Shown: in pieces, positions 50,491 through 59,891 of the stretch
Numbering within the stretch: the stretch's first letter is position 1
Layout of the letters: every line of letters starts with the position of its first letter
Assembly (NCBI RefSeq): GCF_900119695.1
Contig: NZ_LT632547.1
Span: 992,001-1,056,000, forward strand
DNA from: Actinomyces urinae
GTDB taxonomy: Bacteria > Actinomycetota > Actinomycetes > Actinomycetales > Actinomycetaceae
Reading direction: 5' to 3'
Length of the DNA stretch: 64,000 bases
Notes under the pieces: model-generated
Database searches by the model: none
The model's input: only the letters and a program-made list of their open reading frames with translations
What the model was told of the DNA's origin: nothing
Position numbers and translations under genes: made by a program

Positions 50491-52278
50491 ATGGACGATA
50501 GTGCAATGGATCAGGTTGTTGACGGCGAGTATGGGTCCGCGAAGGAAAAATCTGTCGCTGGCCAGAACGCGATCCGTCAACTATCGCAGCCAGTGAAAGG
50601 CAAGCTGTTCGTCGCGCAGGTTTTGGCTTTTCTCTCTGGCGTGTTGGCTATTGCCCCGTATGTGGCTCTGGTGGAGCTTGGCAGAGAGCTTATGCAAGAC
50701 CAGGTGGACCCGGCGCGGGTGAACTGGATCGTCATACTCCTCGTCAGCGCATACATGGCCCGGTTGAGCTTATATTTTGTTGCATTGGGCGTGACGCATT
50801 TTATTGACCTGTCGTTGCGTAACCAGATGCGTCGGCAAATTGCCGCCCGAATGTCGGCTGCTCCGCTGTCGTGGTTTACCCGCGAGGGTGAGGGGAAGAT
50901 CCGCAAGACCATTCAGGATGATACGGCCACGGTGCACACAGTAATCGCGCACGGGCCGATAGAGAAACTGAACGCGATCGTATCCCCGCTCGCCTTGTTG
51001 ATGTATGCGTTTGTGGTGGATTGGCGACTCGCGTTGCTGTCGATTGCGACGATCCCGCTCTATGTGGGCATGTATGGCATGTCGATGCGTGGGATGAATG
51101 AGAAGACCGCGCAAATGGATACCAAGCTCGCTCAGGTTTCGGCAACGATGGCCGAGTTCGTTGCCGGTATCTCAGTGGTGAAAGCATTCGGCAAGGTCGG
51201 CCAAGCACATAAAGCCTATTTAGATGCAGCTAACGAGTTTTCTAAGTTCTACCGAGCGTGGTGTATGCCGCTGGTGTCGATGTCGGTCGCCTCATTTTCG
51301 TGGGTGTCGATCCCGGTGTTGTTGATCGTGAACCTTGGCGGTGGCGCGTTGATGATGAACGCCGGTTGGGTGAGCATCTACGAGGTGATAACGACGACGT
51401 TGATCGCCTTGGTGCTGCCGGGAGCGTTGATGACAGTCGCAACCATCGCCTGGTCTTACCAGCTTGCGGGATCGGCTGCGGTGCGCCTCGTTGCGGTGAT
51501 GGAGCTACCGGCATTGAGCCAACCCGATGCACCACAGACACCACACGGTCATGATATCGAGATTCGGGGTGTGTCGTATACCTATGACGACACCCAGGCA
51601 TTAGACGAGGTAAGCCTGAGCATTCCGGCAGGCACGGTGACCGCGCTGGTTGGCCCGTCGGGTGCGGGGAAGTCGACGTTGGCGAGTTTGATGGCCCGCT
51701 TTGATGACCCGGACGCTGGCACGATCACCATCGGCGGGGTTGATCTAAAGAGCATTTCCCAGGACGTGTTGTATTCGACGGTCGCATTCGTCCTGCAAGA
51801 TGCACAGCTTATTCGCGACACCATCCACAACAACATTGCCCTGGGCGCGCCAGACGCAACCTTAGATCAGGTGCGGCAGGCGGCGAGGGCAGCGCAGATC
51901 GACGAGTTCATCATGAGCCTGCCAGATGGTTACGACACCGTGTTGGGAGAGGACACCCACGTTTCGGGCGGACAGGCAGCCCGTATCGCGATCGCCCGCG
52001 CGCTCATGGTTGATGCCCCAGTGTTGGTGCTGGACGAGGCGACGGCGATGGCGGACCCGGAATCGGAATCGAAAATCCAACAAGCTCTCTCGACTCTTGC
52101 CAAAGGCAGAACCGTGATTGTGATCGCCCACCGACTGGCCTCGATCAGGGGCGCGGATCAGATTGTCGTCATGGAACGCGGGCGCATTGCTGTGGTCGGT
52201 AAACACGACGAGTTGTTGGGTAATGCGCACTATCAGGCACTTCTTGCCCAAGGTGCATGCGAGGAGATGACACAATGA
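50491..52278 (+). CDS. Siderophore-type ABC half transporter 1 (IrtA/YbtP-like)
   Basis: 595 residues: an exporter-fold membrane domain of six helices (about 40-320) and an ATPase (about 345-585). Walker A is GPSGAGKST, the signature is VSGGQAARIAIARAL, Walker B is VLVLDEATAM. Such type IV half transporters under iron control (IrtAB, YbtPQ) import Fe-siderophores despite the exporter fold. The ATG at 50491 is used with AAGGATGG before it; an upstream TTG would lie inside the iron box. It overlaps the partner gene by ATGA. Import is inferred from regulation and neighbours; drug export is the alternative. Confidence 0.83.
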   Translation: MDDSAMDQVVDGEYGSAKEKSVAGQNAIRQLSQPVKGKLFVAQVLAFLSGVLAIAPYVALVELGRELMQDQVDPARVNWIVILLVSAYMARLSLYFVALGVTHFIDLSLRNQMRRQIAARMSAAPLSWFTREGEGKIRKTIQDDTATVHTVIAHGPIEKLNAIVSPLALLMYAFVVDWRLALLSIATIPLYVGMYGMSMRGMNEKTAQMDTKLAQVSATMAEFVAGISVVKAFGKVGQAHKAYLDAANEFSKFYRAWCMPLVSMSVASFSWVSIPVLLIVNLGGGALMMNAGWVSIYEVITTTLIALVLPGALMTVATIAWSYQLAGSAAVRLVAVMELPALSQPDAPQTPHGHDIEIRGVSYTYDDTQALDEVSLSIPAGTVTALVGPSGAGKSTLASLMARFDDPDAGTITIGGVDLKSISQDVLYSTVAFVLQDAQLIRDTIHNNIALGAPDATLDQVRQAARAAQIDEFIMSLPDGYDTVLGEDTHVSGGQAARIAIARALMVDAPVLVLDEATAMADPESESKIQQALSTLAKGRTVIVIAHRLASIRGADQIVVMERGRIAVVGKHDELLGNAHYQALLAQGACEEMTQ

Positions 52279-54023
52279 ATCAAATATTGTTGCCACGCTT
52301 TAAGCGTTTGATGGAACCCGCCTCGTGGCGAGACCTCTCGGTCGGTCAAGCGTGGGGTGCGGTATCAGGACTGTGTCACGGCTTTGCCCTGCTGATTTTG
52401 CTTCCCGCCGCAAGTGCCCTAGCGACCGGAATGCCGGTGTGGGGGTTATCGTTTTCGGGCTGGCTCATCGCCTTGGCGGTGATCGCGATGCTGGGCGTGG
52501 GCACGGAGTTTTATGGCATGCGCACCGGCTATATCGGCGCGCTCGGATTCATTCACGACGTCCACCAAGCGGTCGGCAACAAGGTAGCCCGCCTACCGTT
52601 GGGAGTGTTCGATTCGGGTAGTTCTGGACGGCTGTCGCGTATGGTCACCCAGGAAATGATGAACTTGGGCGAGTCGGCGGCACATTTCATTTTCTCCCTC
52701 GTCCAAAAACTCTCGGCCGTGCTGGTGATCACTGTGGGAACCTGGTTCTGGGATTGGCGGCTGGGACTGACCTTGACGATCGCCTTCCCGATCATGCTCG
52801 CCTTCCTCCATATTTCCCGTGTGCTTCTTGATAAAGGTAAGCAGGTTTCCGAACCAGCCGAATCGGAGCTGGCGGCTCGCATGGTCGAATTCGCCACCTG
52901 TCAAGGTGCGCTGCGTTCCTGCCATGTCGCCGACGACTACCCGGCCCTTGATCGGGCTTTCGACCAGGCTGACCGCAAGGGTCGCAAAGCATTGTGGATC
53001 GAAACATTAGCGAACCTGATTAATGGGATGTTCGTTCAAGCACTCATTGTGGTGATGATCTGGCTGACCGCCCAACTCGCCCTCGGCGGGCAGGTGAGCG
53101 CGTTGAACGCTGTGGTCACAATCGGCATGTGTCTGCGGTTCACCACCATGCTCCAAGACATCGGTGGCTGCATGACCGGGCTGGAAGAACGCCGCCAGCA
53201 GATGAATCACGTCGACAAGGTCATGGATGCCCCCGAACTGTCCGAACCCGATGCCTCTACACCGATAAACGCCCCTGGTGATGTTCGTTTCGAGGACGTC
53301 ACCTTCGGCTACGATCCGGACACCCCGGTTCTCCGTGATATTTCCTTCCATGTCCCGCAAGGTGGCATGTGTGCCCTGGTTGGTCCATCTGGGTGCGGGA
53401 AGACGACGATCGCCCGGTTGGTTGCACGTTTCTGGGATGTGCAGTCCGGCAGCGTGCGCGTTGGCGAAGTGGACGTGCGCGAGCAGACCACCGAAGATTT
53501 GATGCGCCAGGTGTCTCTTGTCTTCCAAGACGTCTACTTATTCAACGACACTCTCGAAGCCAACATTCGCCTTGGCAACCCCGAAGCCACCGATGAAGAA
53601 ATCAGGTGGGCGGCTGACCTGTCGGGCGTGACGGAAATCGTCAACCGGCTCCCAGACGGCTGGAATTCATTGGCGGGTTCTGGCGGGCGTGCACTGTCGG
53701 GTGGGGAACGCCAACGCGTCTCTATCGCCCGCGCTTTGGTGAAGAAGGCCCCGATCGTGCTTTTCGATGAGGCCACTAGCGCGTTGGACGCGGAAAATGA
53801 AGCCAATATTGTTGCGGCGATGAATGAGCTACGCAAACACTCCACACTGATTGTCATCGCCCACAAACTTGAAACCATTCGACAAGCTGACCAAATCATT
53901 GTGCTCTCCCACGGTGGGCGTATCGCTCAGCGCGGGTGCCACGACGAGCTGGTCAACCAGCCAGGTCAATACCGCGATTTCTGGCAAGAACGCATCAACG
54001 CAGCCGGATGGCAACTCGTCTAA
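52275..54023 (+). CDS. Siderophore-type ABC half transporter 2 (IrtB/YbtQ-like)
   Basis: 582 residues: six-helix membrane domain (about 20-300) and ATPase (about 330-570). Walker A is GPSGCGKTT, the signature is LSGGERQRVSIARAL, Walker B is IVLFDEATSALDAENE. The canonical LSGGE here contrasts with the VSGGQ of the partner, suggesting a heterodimer with unequal ATP sites. It starts at ATG 52275 inside the stop of the partner gene. Confidence 0.85.
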   Translation: MNQILLPRFKRLMEPASWRDLSVGQAWGAVSGLCHGFALLILLPAASALATGMPVWGLSFSGWLIALAVIAMLGVGTEFYGMRTGYIGALGFIHDVHQAVGNKVARLPLGVFDSGSSGRLSRMVTQEMMNLGESAAHFIFSLVQKLSAVLVITVGTWFWDWRLGLTLTIAFPIMLAFLHISRVLLDKGKQVSEPAESELAARMVEFATCQGALRSCHVADDYPALDRAFDQADRKGRKALWIETLANLINGMFVQALIVVMIWLTAQLALGGQVSALNAVVTIGMCLRFTTMLQDIGGCMTGLEERRQQMNHVDKVMDAPELSEPDASTPINAPGDVRFEDVTFGYDPDTPVLRDISFHVPQGGMCALVGPSGCGKTTIARLVARFWDVQSGSVRVGEVDVREQTTEDLMRQVSLVFQDVYLFNDTLEANIRLGNPEATDEEIRWAADLSGVTEIVNRLPDGWNSLAGSGGRALSGGERQRVSIARALVKKAPIVLFDEATSALDAENEANIVAAMNELRKHSTLIVIAHKLETIRQADQIIVLSHGGRIAQRGCHDELVNQPGQYRDFWQERINAAGWQLV

Positions 54024-54057
54024 ACACAGCACGTATAAGCACATGAAAGGAAAAACT

Positions 54058-54654
54058 ATGTCCACACCCACATCCTCGCGCCTCAACGCGCGCGACTTCA
54101 TCAACATTGGCGTCTTCACCGCCTTGATGTTCGTCATCGTGTTTGCATTCGGAATGCTCGGGTTCATCCCCGCCGCCATGTATGCCGGTTTCTTGCTTTC
54201 TATCCTCGTTAACGGCATCGTCTTTGCGCTGTTCACAGCACGCACTCCGAAGATGGGGGCGTTGACAATCATGCTGATTATCATCGAAATCCTCTTTTTC
54301 GTGACCGGCCACTGGGTGGGAGGCATCGCGGTGGCCGCTGTATTCGGCCTGCTCGCCGACCTAGTCATCACCAAGGGACCGAAGAACGTTAAGGTTCGCG
54401 TTCCGCTGGCATACGCACTGTTTATTCTGCCGATCTACGTGTCACCGTGGATGCCGCTATTTATGAACCAAGACGCATATATGTCGCAAATCGCCGAACA
54501 AATGGGTGCCGAGTATGCCGCCAAGATGGCACAGGTCGTCACGATTCCGATTCTGCTGGGCTTCTTCGGCGTGATGCTCATCGTGGGCTGGCTTGCTGGT
54601 CTGTTGGGAACCAGGGTCGCGCGCAAACACTTTGAACGGGCCGGTCTTGTCTAA
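54058..54654 (+). CDS. ECF transporter S component, MptD/Trep_Strep family
   Basis: 198 residues with about six membrane helices. It begins LNARDFINIGVFTALMFVIV, the MptD-family entry. S components bind the vitamin or metal-complex substrate in the membrane. GAAAGG precedes the ATG. It is followed by T and A components, giving a complete group I ECF transporter. Because the operon carries an iron box, the cargo is probably an iron complex rather than a vitamin. Confidence 0.85.
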   Translation: MSTPTSSRLNARDFINIGVFTALMFVIVFAFGMLGFIPAAMYAGFLLSILVNGIVFALFTARTPKMGALTIMLIIIEILFFVTGHWVGGIAVAAVFGLLADLVITKGPKNVKVRVPLAYALFILPIYVSPWMPLFMNQDAYMSQIAEQMGAEYAAKMAQVVTIPILLGFFGVMLIVGWLAGLLGTRVARKHFERAGLV

Positions 54655-55333
54655 ACTTCCCGACCCGCGCACCATTATCGCAGCGCTCGTCATCGTCTCC
54701 ACCACGATCTACAGTGCCTACTCGCCGTGGTTCGTGTGTACTCTGGGCGGATTCGCCGCCGTGATGCTGACGAGCGCTGCGATCAACCCCAACACGCTCG
54801 TGCGCCCCAGCTGGGTAGCAGGCTACCTCGCCACGTTTGCGGTCCTCGGCACACTCGTTTATGTGATACCCCTGGTCTGGAAATCAACAGCCAGCGCGTT
54901 CCTCGTGCTGTTTCTGCAGTGGATGTGGCGATTCAGCGTCAGCGCAGGAATGGGAGCCTACGCGATCGGCGTGATCCGACCCGCCACCTTGCAAAAAGCA
55001 CTCGCCAGCTCACGGATCCCGACCTGTTTCACAATCCCAATCTCGGTTGCCTTACGTGTGCTGCCCGTGATCGGCCACGAGGTTAAAGCGATCTCAGATG
55101 CCATGAAACTACGCGGCATGTCCGTGCTCTCACTGCGTGCGGCGCAATACTTCACAATCCCGCTGCTATCTACCGTGGTACGCAGCGGGGACGAACTGGC
55201 ATCGGCCGCCCTCGTGCGCGGACTGGGCGGAACCGCAAAGCCCACCTCAGTCACAGTCGTGAAATTCCGTGTGATCGACGCAGTCATTCTGCTCATCGTT
55301 ATCGGCTTCGCGATATGGAGAATCGTCCTATGA
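54647..55333 (+). CDS. ECF transporter T component (CbiQ-like)
   Basis: 228 residues with several helices (YSAYSPWFVCTLGGFAAVML, FAVLGTLVYVIPLVW) and the CbiQ coupling helix with ARG-type motif (AISDAMKLRGMS, and LASAALVRGLGG). It starts at TTG 54647, overlapping the S gene by eight bases, and ends inside the ATPase start (ATGA). It transmits ATPase motion to the S component. Confidence 0.85.
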   Translation: MSKLPDPRTIIAALVIVSTTIYSAYSPWFVCTLGGFAAVMLTSAAINPNTLVRPSWVAGYLATFAVLGTLVYVIPLVWKSTASAFLVLFLQWMWRFSVSAGMGAYAIGVIRPATLQKALASSRIPTCFTIPISVALRVLPVIGHEVKAISDAMKLRGMSVLSLRAAQYFTIPLLSTVVRSGDELASAALVRGLGGTAKPTSVTVVKFRVIDAVILLIVIGFAIWRIVL

Positions 55334-56742
55334 CAATAGCCCAAGCAACTGGGGTCACCTTCACCTATCGAGGAGCAGACCACCCCTCAATCAACGACGC
55401 AACCATCACCATCACACCCGGAACCGTCACCTTGCTGTGTGGCGCGTCAGGGTCAGGAAAAACCACCGCACTACGGCTATTTAACGGGCTCATCCCACAC
55501 TTCCACGACGGCGACCTCACCGGAAGCGTCACAGTCGACGACATTGACGTGGCACAAACAGACCTGCCACGCCTTGCCCACCACTGTTCGACAGTGTTTC
55601 AAAACCCGCGCACCCAGTTCTACACCACTCACGTGCGCCAAGAACTCGCCTTCGGCCCAGAAAACCTCGGCCGCGACCCGCAGGAAATCTGTGCCCGCAT
55701 TGACGAGGTTGCAGCCGAGTTAGGTATCGCCGACCTGCTGGAATCCCGCGTCACACAACTGTCGGGTGGGCAGATGCAACGCGTGGCCTGCGCCGTCGCC
55801 ATGTGCAACAACACGTCGATGATCGTCTTTGACGAGCCAACCGCGAACTTGTCCGCTGACGTTATCGACCAACTCGCCACACTCATCGCCAGGCTCAAAG
55901 CTGATGGACACACCATCATCATTGCTGAACACCGGCTAAGTTTCCTTTCCGGGATCGCTGACCGTGTCTACTGTTTCGACAAAGGCAAGATAGCCCTCAC
56001 CGCAACCGGCGAAGAGTTCTACGCCACGCCAGAGGCGGAACGCAAACACCTTGGACTACGGTCCCTTGTTCCCGTGCCCATTCCACAACTCCCGCCACCG
56101 GCAGGGAACGGGCTCACGATCGACAACCTCACCTTTGCCTACCGTCATGGAAACACAGTCCTCAATATTAACCACGTGTTGTTTCCGGCGGGGAAAATCA
56201 CGGCGCTCCTCGGCCCGTGCGGTTCAGGGAAATCAACTCTGGCACGCATTGTTTGCGGACTAGAAAAAGCCAAACATGCATCCATCACACTCGGCGGACA
56301 AAAATTCGCCAGCCGAGACGCATATCTCGTCATGCAAGACCCCACCCGACAGTTGTTCTCAGATACCGTCATCGACGAAGTCACGCTCGGCACGACCAAA
56401 GCCGAAAAGCAACACATCGATGCCCACGCGATCCTTGAAGAACTCGACCTTGCCGACCACGAGGCTGATCATCCGCAAGCACTCTCTGGCGGGCAACGTC
56501 AACGTCTGGTTATTGCTACAGCGCTTGCTGCGAACAAGAAAGTTTACATCTTCGACGAGCCCACGTCCGGTGTTGGCTACAAACACCTTGTCGCGATTTC
56601 CCGAGTAATGCGTAAACTCGCTGACACTGGTGCCGTCGTCATTGTCATCACCCACGACGCTGAACTCGTTACCGAGGTCGCCGACCATAGCGTCCGCCTT
56701 GACCAAATCAACGCCTGCTCAGACATGTGTCTACAGGAGTGA
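55330..56742 (+). CDS. ECF transporter ATPase, two fused nucleotide-binding domains
   Basis: 470 residues holding two CbiO-like ATPases. Domain one: Walker A GASGSGKTT, signature LSGGQMQR, Walker B MIVFDEPTANLS. Domain two (from about residue 265): Walker A GPCGSGKST, signature LSGGQRQR, Walker B VYIFDEPTSG. A fused pair replaces separate EcfA and EcfA'. It is the last gene of the iron-box operon. Confidence 0.9.
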   Translation: MTIAQATGVTFTYRGADHPSINDATITITPGTVTLLCGASGSGKTTALRLFNGLIPHFHDGDLTGSVTVDDIDVAQTDLPRLAHHCSTVFQNPRTQFYTTHVRQELAFGPENLGRDPQEICARIDEVAAELGIADLLESRVTQLSGGQMQRVACAVAMCNNTSMIVFDEPTANLSADVIDQLATLIARLKADGHTIIIAEHRLSFLSGIADRVYCFDKGKIALTATGEEFYATPEAERKHLGLRSLVPVPIPQLPPPAGNGLTIDNLTFAYRHGNTVLNINHVLFPAGKITALLGPCGSGKSTLARIVCGLEKAKHASITLGGQKFASRDAYLVMQDPTRQLFSDTVIDEVTLGTTKAEKQHIDAHAILEELDLADHEADHPQALSGGQRQRLVIATALAANKKVYIFDEPTSGVGYKHLVAISRVMRKLADTGAVVIVITHDAELVTEVADHSVRLDQINACSDMCLQE

Positions 56743-56782
56743 ACGAGGGATTCACGAGCCGAGTTTCTAGAAGGGGGTCATC

Positions 56783-57000
56783 ATGAGCGAGCATCACCAC
56801 GATCATGGGCCAAGCGCGCAAGAAGCCGCCACAGATTCACACCTGCGAAAAAAGCTCGCCATCGCATTCGGACTCGTGTTTAGCATCGTTTTGGTGCAAG
56901 CTATCGGCGCGTTTATGACGGGAAGCTTGGCACTCCCCTGGTCGATGTTGTCCACTCGTTGGCTGATTCTCTTTCCCACTGCGGCTTCTTTTTGTCATGA
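56783..57000 (+). pseudogene. Frameshifted and truncated CDF cation-efflux gene
   Basis: The start MSEHHHDHG and then LRKKLAIAFGLVFSIVLVQA with GAFMTGSLAL is the N terminus of a CzcD/ZitB-type cation diffusion facilitator. At the CCCC run near 56934 the frame shifts: in the next frame the expected metal-site helix continues as LVDVVHSLADSL (family D-x-x-H-x-x-x-D), then stops at 57000. About 230 residues of the protein are missing. A good AGAAGGGGG site remains, so decay is recent. Confidence 0.7.
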
Positions 57001-57253
57001 TCGCGTAAGCGCTCAACAAAGTTTTCTATCTTGCCGATGTAACACTAGGTATTCTCAATAGCTTCAGGGTCATTACCAAGAAGAATATACACACCATTAC
57101 AAGCGATTGAGCTGAATGACCTCGTGTTTGCATGGGGTTTTTGAGACGTTTGAGTTTGTTTGAATCTCGTAGCGACTAGACATCATAGTTCTGCTGAAGT
57201 CAATACCGCTTTAGCAGGGATTTTTATGGTTTTTGCTTCTAATCATAAGGAGA
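57001..57253. other. Non-coding stretch after the CDF relic
   Basis: No gene or RNA is recognised. It is lower in GC than the iron operon and is probably a junction left by deletion. Confidence 0.4.
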
Positions 57254-58477
57254 TTATTTGCGGAACTCGGGATGGTAAAAACTCAGCAAAACTGCCGCAG
57301 CTATCAGGACTGCGCAACATGTCATTGGTAGCCACGGAGAGAGTCCGTAAAGTGCGGTGGAGGCTATCGGTGCCACTACATAGGCTGCACCATTGTTAGC
57401 ATTAATCAACCCGGCTAGCCCACCTTGTTCTTCGGGCTTCATTTGCAAAGTAGGCGCCGTGTTGTAGCCAGGCATCGCCAGGCCTAGACCAAAGCCTGTC
57501 AAGATGCTGGCCACGATGAACAGTCCAAGATTTAGTGGATAAACCAAGAGTAGTAACCCGAGAAGAACGATTATTAATCCTCTTCTAAAGAGTTTTTTAG
57601 CACCCCAGTTTAACCTTGGAGCCACCAAGGCCTGCGCAAGTATCATGACCAAACCCATTATTGACATGCACAAAGCGGTGAGCCCTGCTGTGGCGCCGGC
57701 CGCTAGATTCAAAACATCCTGCAGTAAAAAGCCGAAAAGTGTAGCCACGGTAGAAAAAGCGGTAAACATTAGGAAACCGCAAGCCAGGAACACGAATACT
57801 CTTGAATCAAAATAGGAAACTTTTGCCGGTTGAGCGACTTTTTCTTCGCTACCTGTGGGTTTGAATGTTAGCAGTAAAACGGCAACGCCTAAAAGCATGA
57901 CCAGAGGCATCACCAGCAGGGGCATCATGAAACCTCCTATAGCTGCAAGGCTGCCGCCCAATAAGGCTCCAAGAATAGACGAGAATCCTTGTGCAGCGCC
58001 CAAGACTCCCAGACCTTTTACCCGTTGCGTCTCATTGTAGGTATGAGTCACAACGTAGGTTTGCGCGGCTGGGGAAACTGATGCGATGGCACCGCCGTAC
58101 AGCACGCCCCTAGTTATGACTACTCCTATGATCAACGCTATGCCGGTGAGCAGACCCTTAAATCCTAGCCACACCACCATAGCGAATCCGCTTAGAGCCA
58201 GGATTCCGGCAAGCATGCCAATAAGCAAGATACGCCGAGATCCCCATCGCAATGAGACCCGTCCCCACCTGGTGGAGGTAAGAGAAAACATTATGGCTGC
58301 TAACGAAATGGTGGCGCCAATGTGCCATTCCTTCAGCCCGATTTCGCGCGATAGTGGAGCCAGAATTGGATTAAGAATCATCTGCCCCATATATGCCAGT
58401 AGCACCGTCAAAAACAGGGGAAACAGTCCCGTTATTTTTGATTCGACTTTCTCGTTTCGTTCATTAGTGGCGCACAT
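57254..58477 (-). CDS. MFS efflux transporter
   Basis: 407 residues with about 12 membrane helices. The motif-A loop between TM2 and TM3 reads GRVSLRWGSRRILLIG, and TM5 contains a proline/glycine-rich exporter-like stretch. The ATG at 58477 is used because GGAAAGGA lies just upstream. It is divergent from a TetR gene with a perfect palindrome between the starts, the standard layout of a regulated drug or metabolite exporter. The substrate is unknown. Confidence 0.88.
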   Translation of the reverse strand: MCATNERNEKVESKITGLFPLFLTVLLAYMGQMILNPILAPLSREIGLKEWHIGATISLAAIMFSLTSTRWGRVSLRWGSRRILLIGMLAGILALSGFAMVVWLGFKGLLTGIALIIGVVITRGVLYGGAIASVSPAAQTYVVTHTYNETQRVKGLGVLGAAQGFSSILGALLGGSLAAIGGFMMPLLVMPLVMLLGVAVLLLTFKPTGSEEKVAQPAKVSYFDSRVFVFLACGFLMFTAFSTVATLFGFLLQDVLNLAAGATAGLTALCMSIMGLVMILAQALVAPRLNWGAKKLFRRGLIIVLLGLLLLVYPLNLGLFIVASILTGFGLGLAMPGYNTAPTLQMKPEEQGGLAGLINANNGAAYVVAPIASTALYGLSPWLPMTCCAVLIAAAVLLSFYHPEFRK

Positions 58478-58516
58478 TAAAACATCCTTTCCAAAGTGAG
58501 CTACCAATCAAGCTGA

Positions 58517-58547
58517 GACAATACTAGAACAATGTTCTAGTATTGTC
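58517..58547. promoter_or_regulatory. TetR operator between MFS and tetR genes
   Basis: Perfect 14-base arms: GACAATACTAGAAC (58517-58530) and GTTCTAGTATTGTC (58534-58547) around AAT. It lies 40 bases from the MFS start and 24 from the TetR start, so one protein could control both. Confidence 0.8.
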
Positions 58548-58570
58548 GAGGTTGAGGGTATGCTGTTTTC

Positions 58571-59272
58571 GTGGGGAATAAAGACAAGCGGGTAAACACG
58601 GGTAGACGCGCCTGGCTGACGCAGGAAAAGATCATGTACACCGCAATGGAACTGACCCGAGAGTGCGGTCTAGAAAAATGGTCGATTCGTGACCTTGCGC
58701 AGCGTCTGGGAGTAGTTCCCTCTGTCATCTACCACCATTACCAAAACCGTGACGCCATTACCGCTTCTGTAATAGGCGAGATCACTAGCACCATCGAACT
58801 ACCGGACGAGCAGCTGGAATGGAAAGATTGGTTCATCTCCCTAGCAGAAAATGTCAGGCCTGTCTTTCTTGAATTCCCCGGAGTCACCGACAAACTGATG
58901 TATGGACATATGAACGCCGCGTTGATACCAATCTTGGAGGTGGCTTACGAAAAACTACGGGATGCTGGTTTTAGCAAGTACATTCACATCGCATACTCAA
59001 TTATCATCAACACGATGCTGTGGAGCATTACTGCTCGCAACTTGCGCAGCCCAACCAAGCAGGAACAGCGCCACGACCTAGGCCAAATGATTACCCAACT
59101 TCAGCCCCTAGCTGTCTGCTCCACAACGCTGGCTGACATCATCCAGGGCTACTTAATTCCGCTAGCCAACCCGAAAAATGAAGACCGCATGAGTCAGGAA
59201 TACTTTGAAATCATCATGGAAGTCGTACTCGCCGGTTTAGAGATAGCGATTTTGCCTCGCGAAAACGCCTAA
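58571..59272 (+). CDS. TetR-family repressor of the divergent MFS gene
   Basis: 233 residues. The N-terminal HTH is EKIMYTAMELTRECGLEKWS followed by RDLAQRLGVVPSVIYHHYQN, the TetR recognition helix. The C-terminal domain is of the TetR_C tetracycline-repressor-like class (long helices, dimer contact). The start is GTG 58571; no strong RBS is seen. It probably binds the palindrome at 58517-58547 and is released by the exported compound. Confidence 0.88.
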   Translation: MGNKDKRVNTGRRAWLTQEKIMYTAMELTRECGLEKWSIRDLAQRLGVVPSVIYHHYQNRDAITASVIGEITSTIELPDEQLEWKDWFISLAENVRPVFLEFPGVTDKLMYGHMNAALIPILEVAYEKLRDAGFSKYIHIAYSIIINTMLWSITARNLRSPTKQEQRHDLGQMITQLQPLAVCSTTLADIIQGYLIPLANPKNEDRMSQEYFEIIMEVVLAGLEIAILPRENA

Positions 59273-59573
59273 CGAACCCGTGAACAAGAGAAATCATCAA
59301 TACTCATAAAATATTGCCCAAAATCGCAAGGCATCCAGCTAAGAACAGAGCCTTTCAGCCTCTCACTCTATTTCCTGCGATTTTCCAATAAACACAAGAA
59401 AATCCACTATATCCAGAGCTTCCCAAACAACTGGTACGACTACATCAAATACGTCACCATCAATGAACTAAATATCGCTCTTCACAGCACGCAGGCTTCT
59501 CCCAGGAATCCGCAGCCTATACCGAAGCCTAAGCCCAGCCTATTGCGTATGGACGAAGAGGAAACCTCCATCT
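59273..59573. other. Low-GC stretch with an open but startless frame
   Basis: No gene with a start is seen. In the same frame as the TetR gene, 59273-59606 stays open for over 100 codons and encodes phrases such as IHYIQSFPNNWYDYIKYVTI, but there is no start near its front. It may be the relic of a transferred low-GC gene, or chance. Confidence 0.25.
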
Positions 59574-59891
59574 CGACGTGCAGAAATAGCGTTTGGTGTT
59601 TTATATGAGGGTGTTTTGCATGTGGAAGACTTACTGGCGCGCCGCACCAGACTCTGTTACGAGCATCGGAATCGCGGATTGGCTGCTATTGACGAGGTTG
59701 CGAAAATAGCTGCGGATATTCTTGGCTGGGACGAGGCGGCCAAGGCGCATGAGATAGAAAACTACAAGGCCCGGTGTGATGCCGAAGAAAAGGCGGAGGG
59801 GATAGTTAGCGAAGACGAAGCTCAAAAGGTACGTGAGCAGGCGGTGCCTATAACCGAATTTGTTGATGTGGCTCCGCAAATTGACGGTTAA
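59574..59891 (+). pseudogene. glpD: 3' relic of glycerol-3-phosphate dehydrogenase gene
   Basis: The frame from about 59574 reads RRAEIAFGVLYEGVLHVEDL, then LARRTRLCYEHRNRGLAAID and ILGWDEAAKAHEIENYKARC. This is the C-terminal cap domain of GlpD (family: RAE..YA...EGALH.ED.L.RRTRI...RG). The FAD-binding and catalytic parts are missing. A TTG at 59616 could start a 91-residue peptide but it would have no enzyme activity. It marks an old glpD locus, now cut, beside the accessory segment. Confidence 0.65.
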
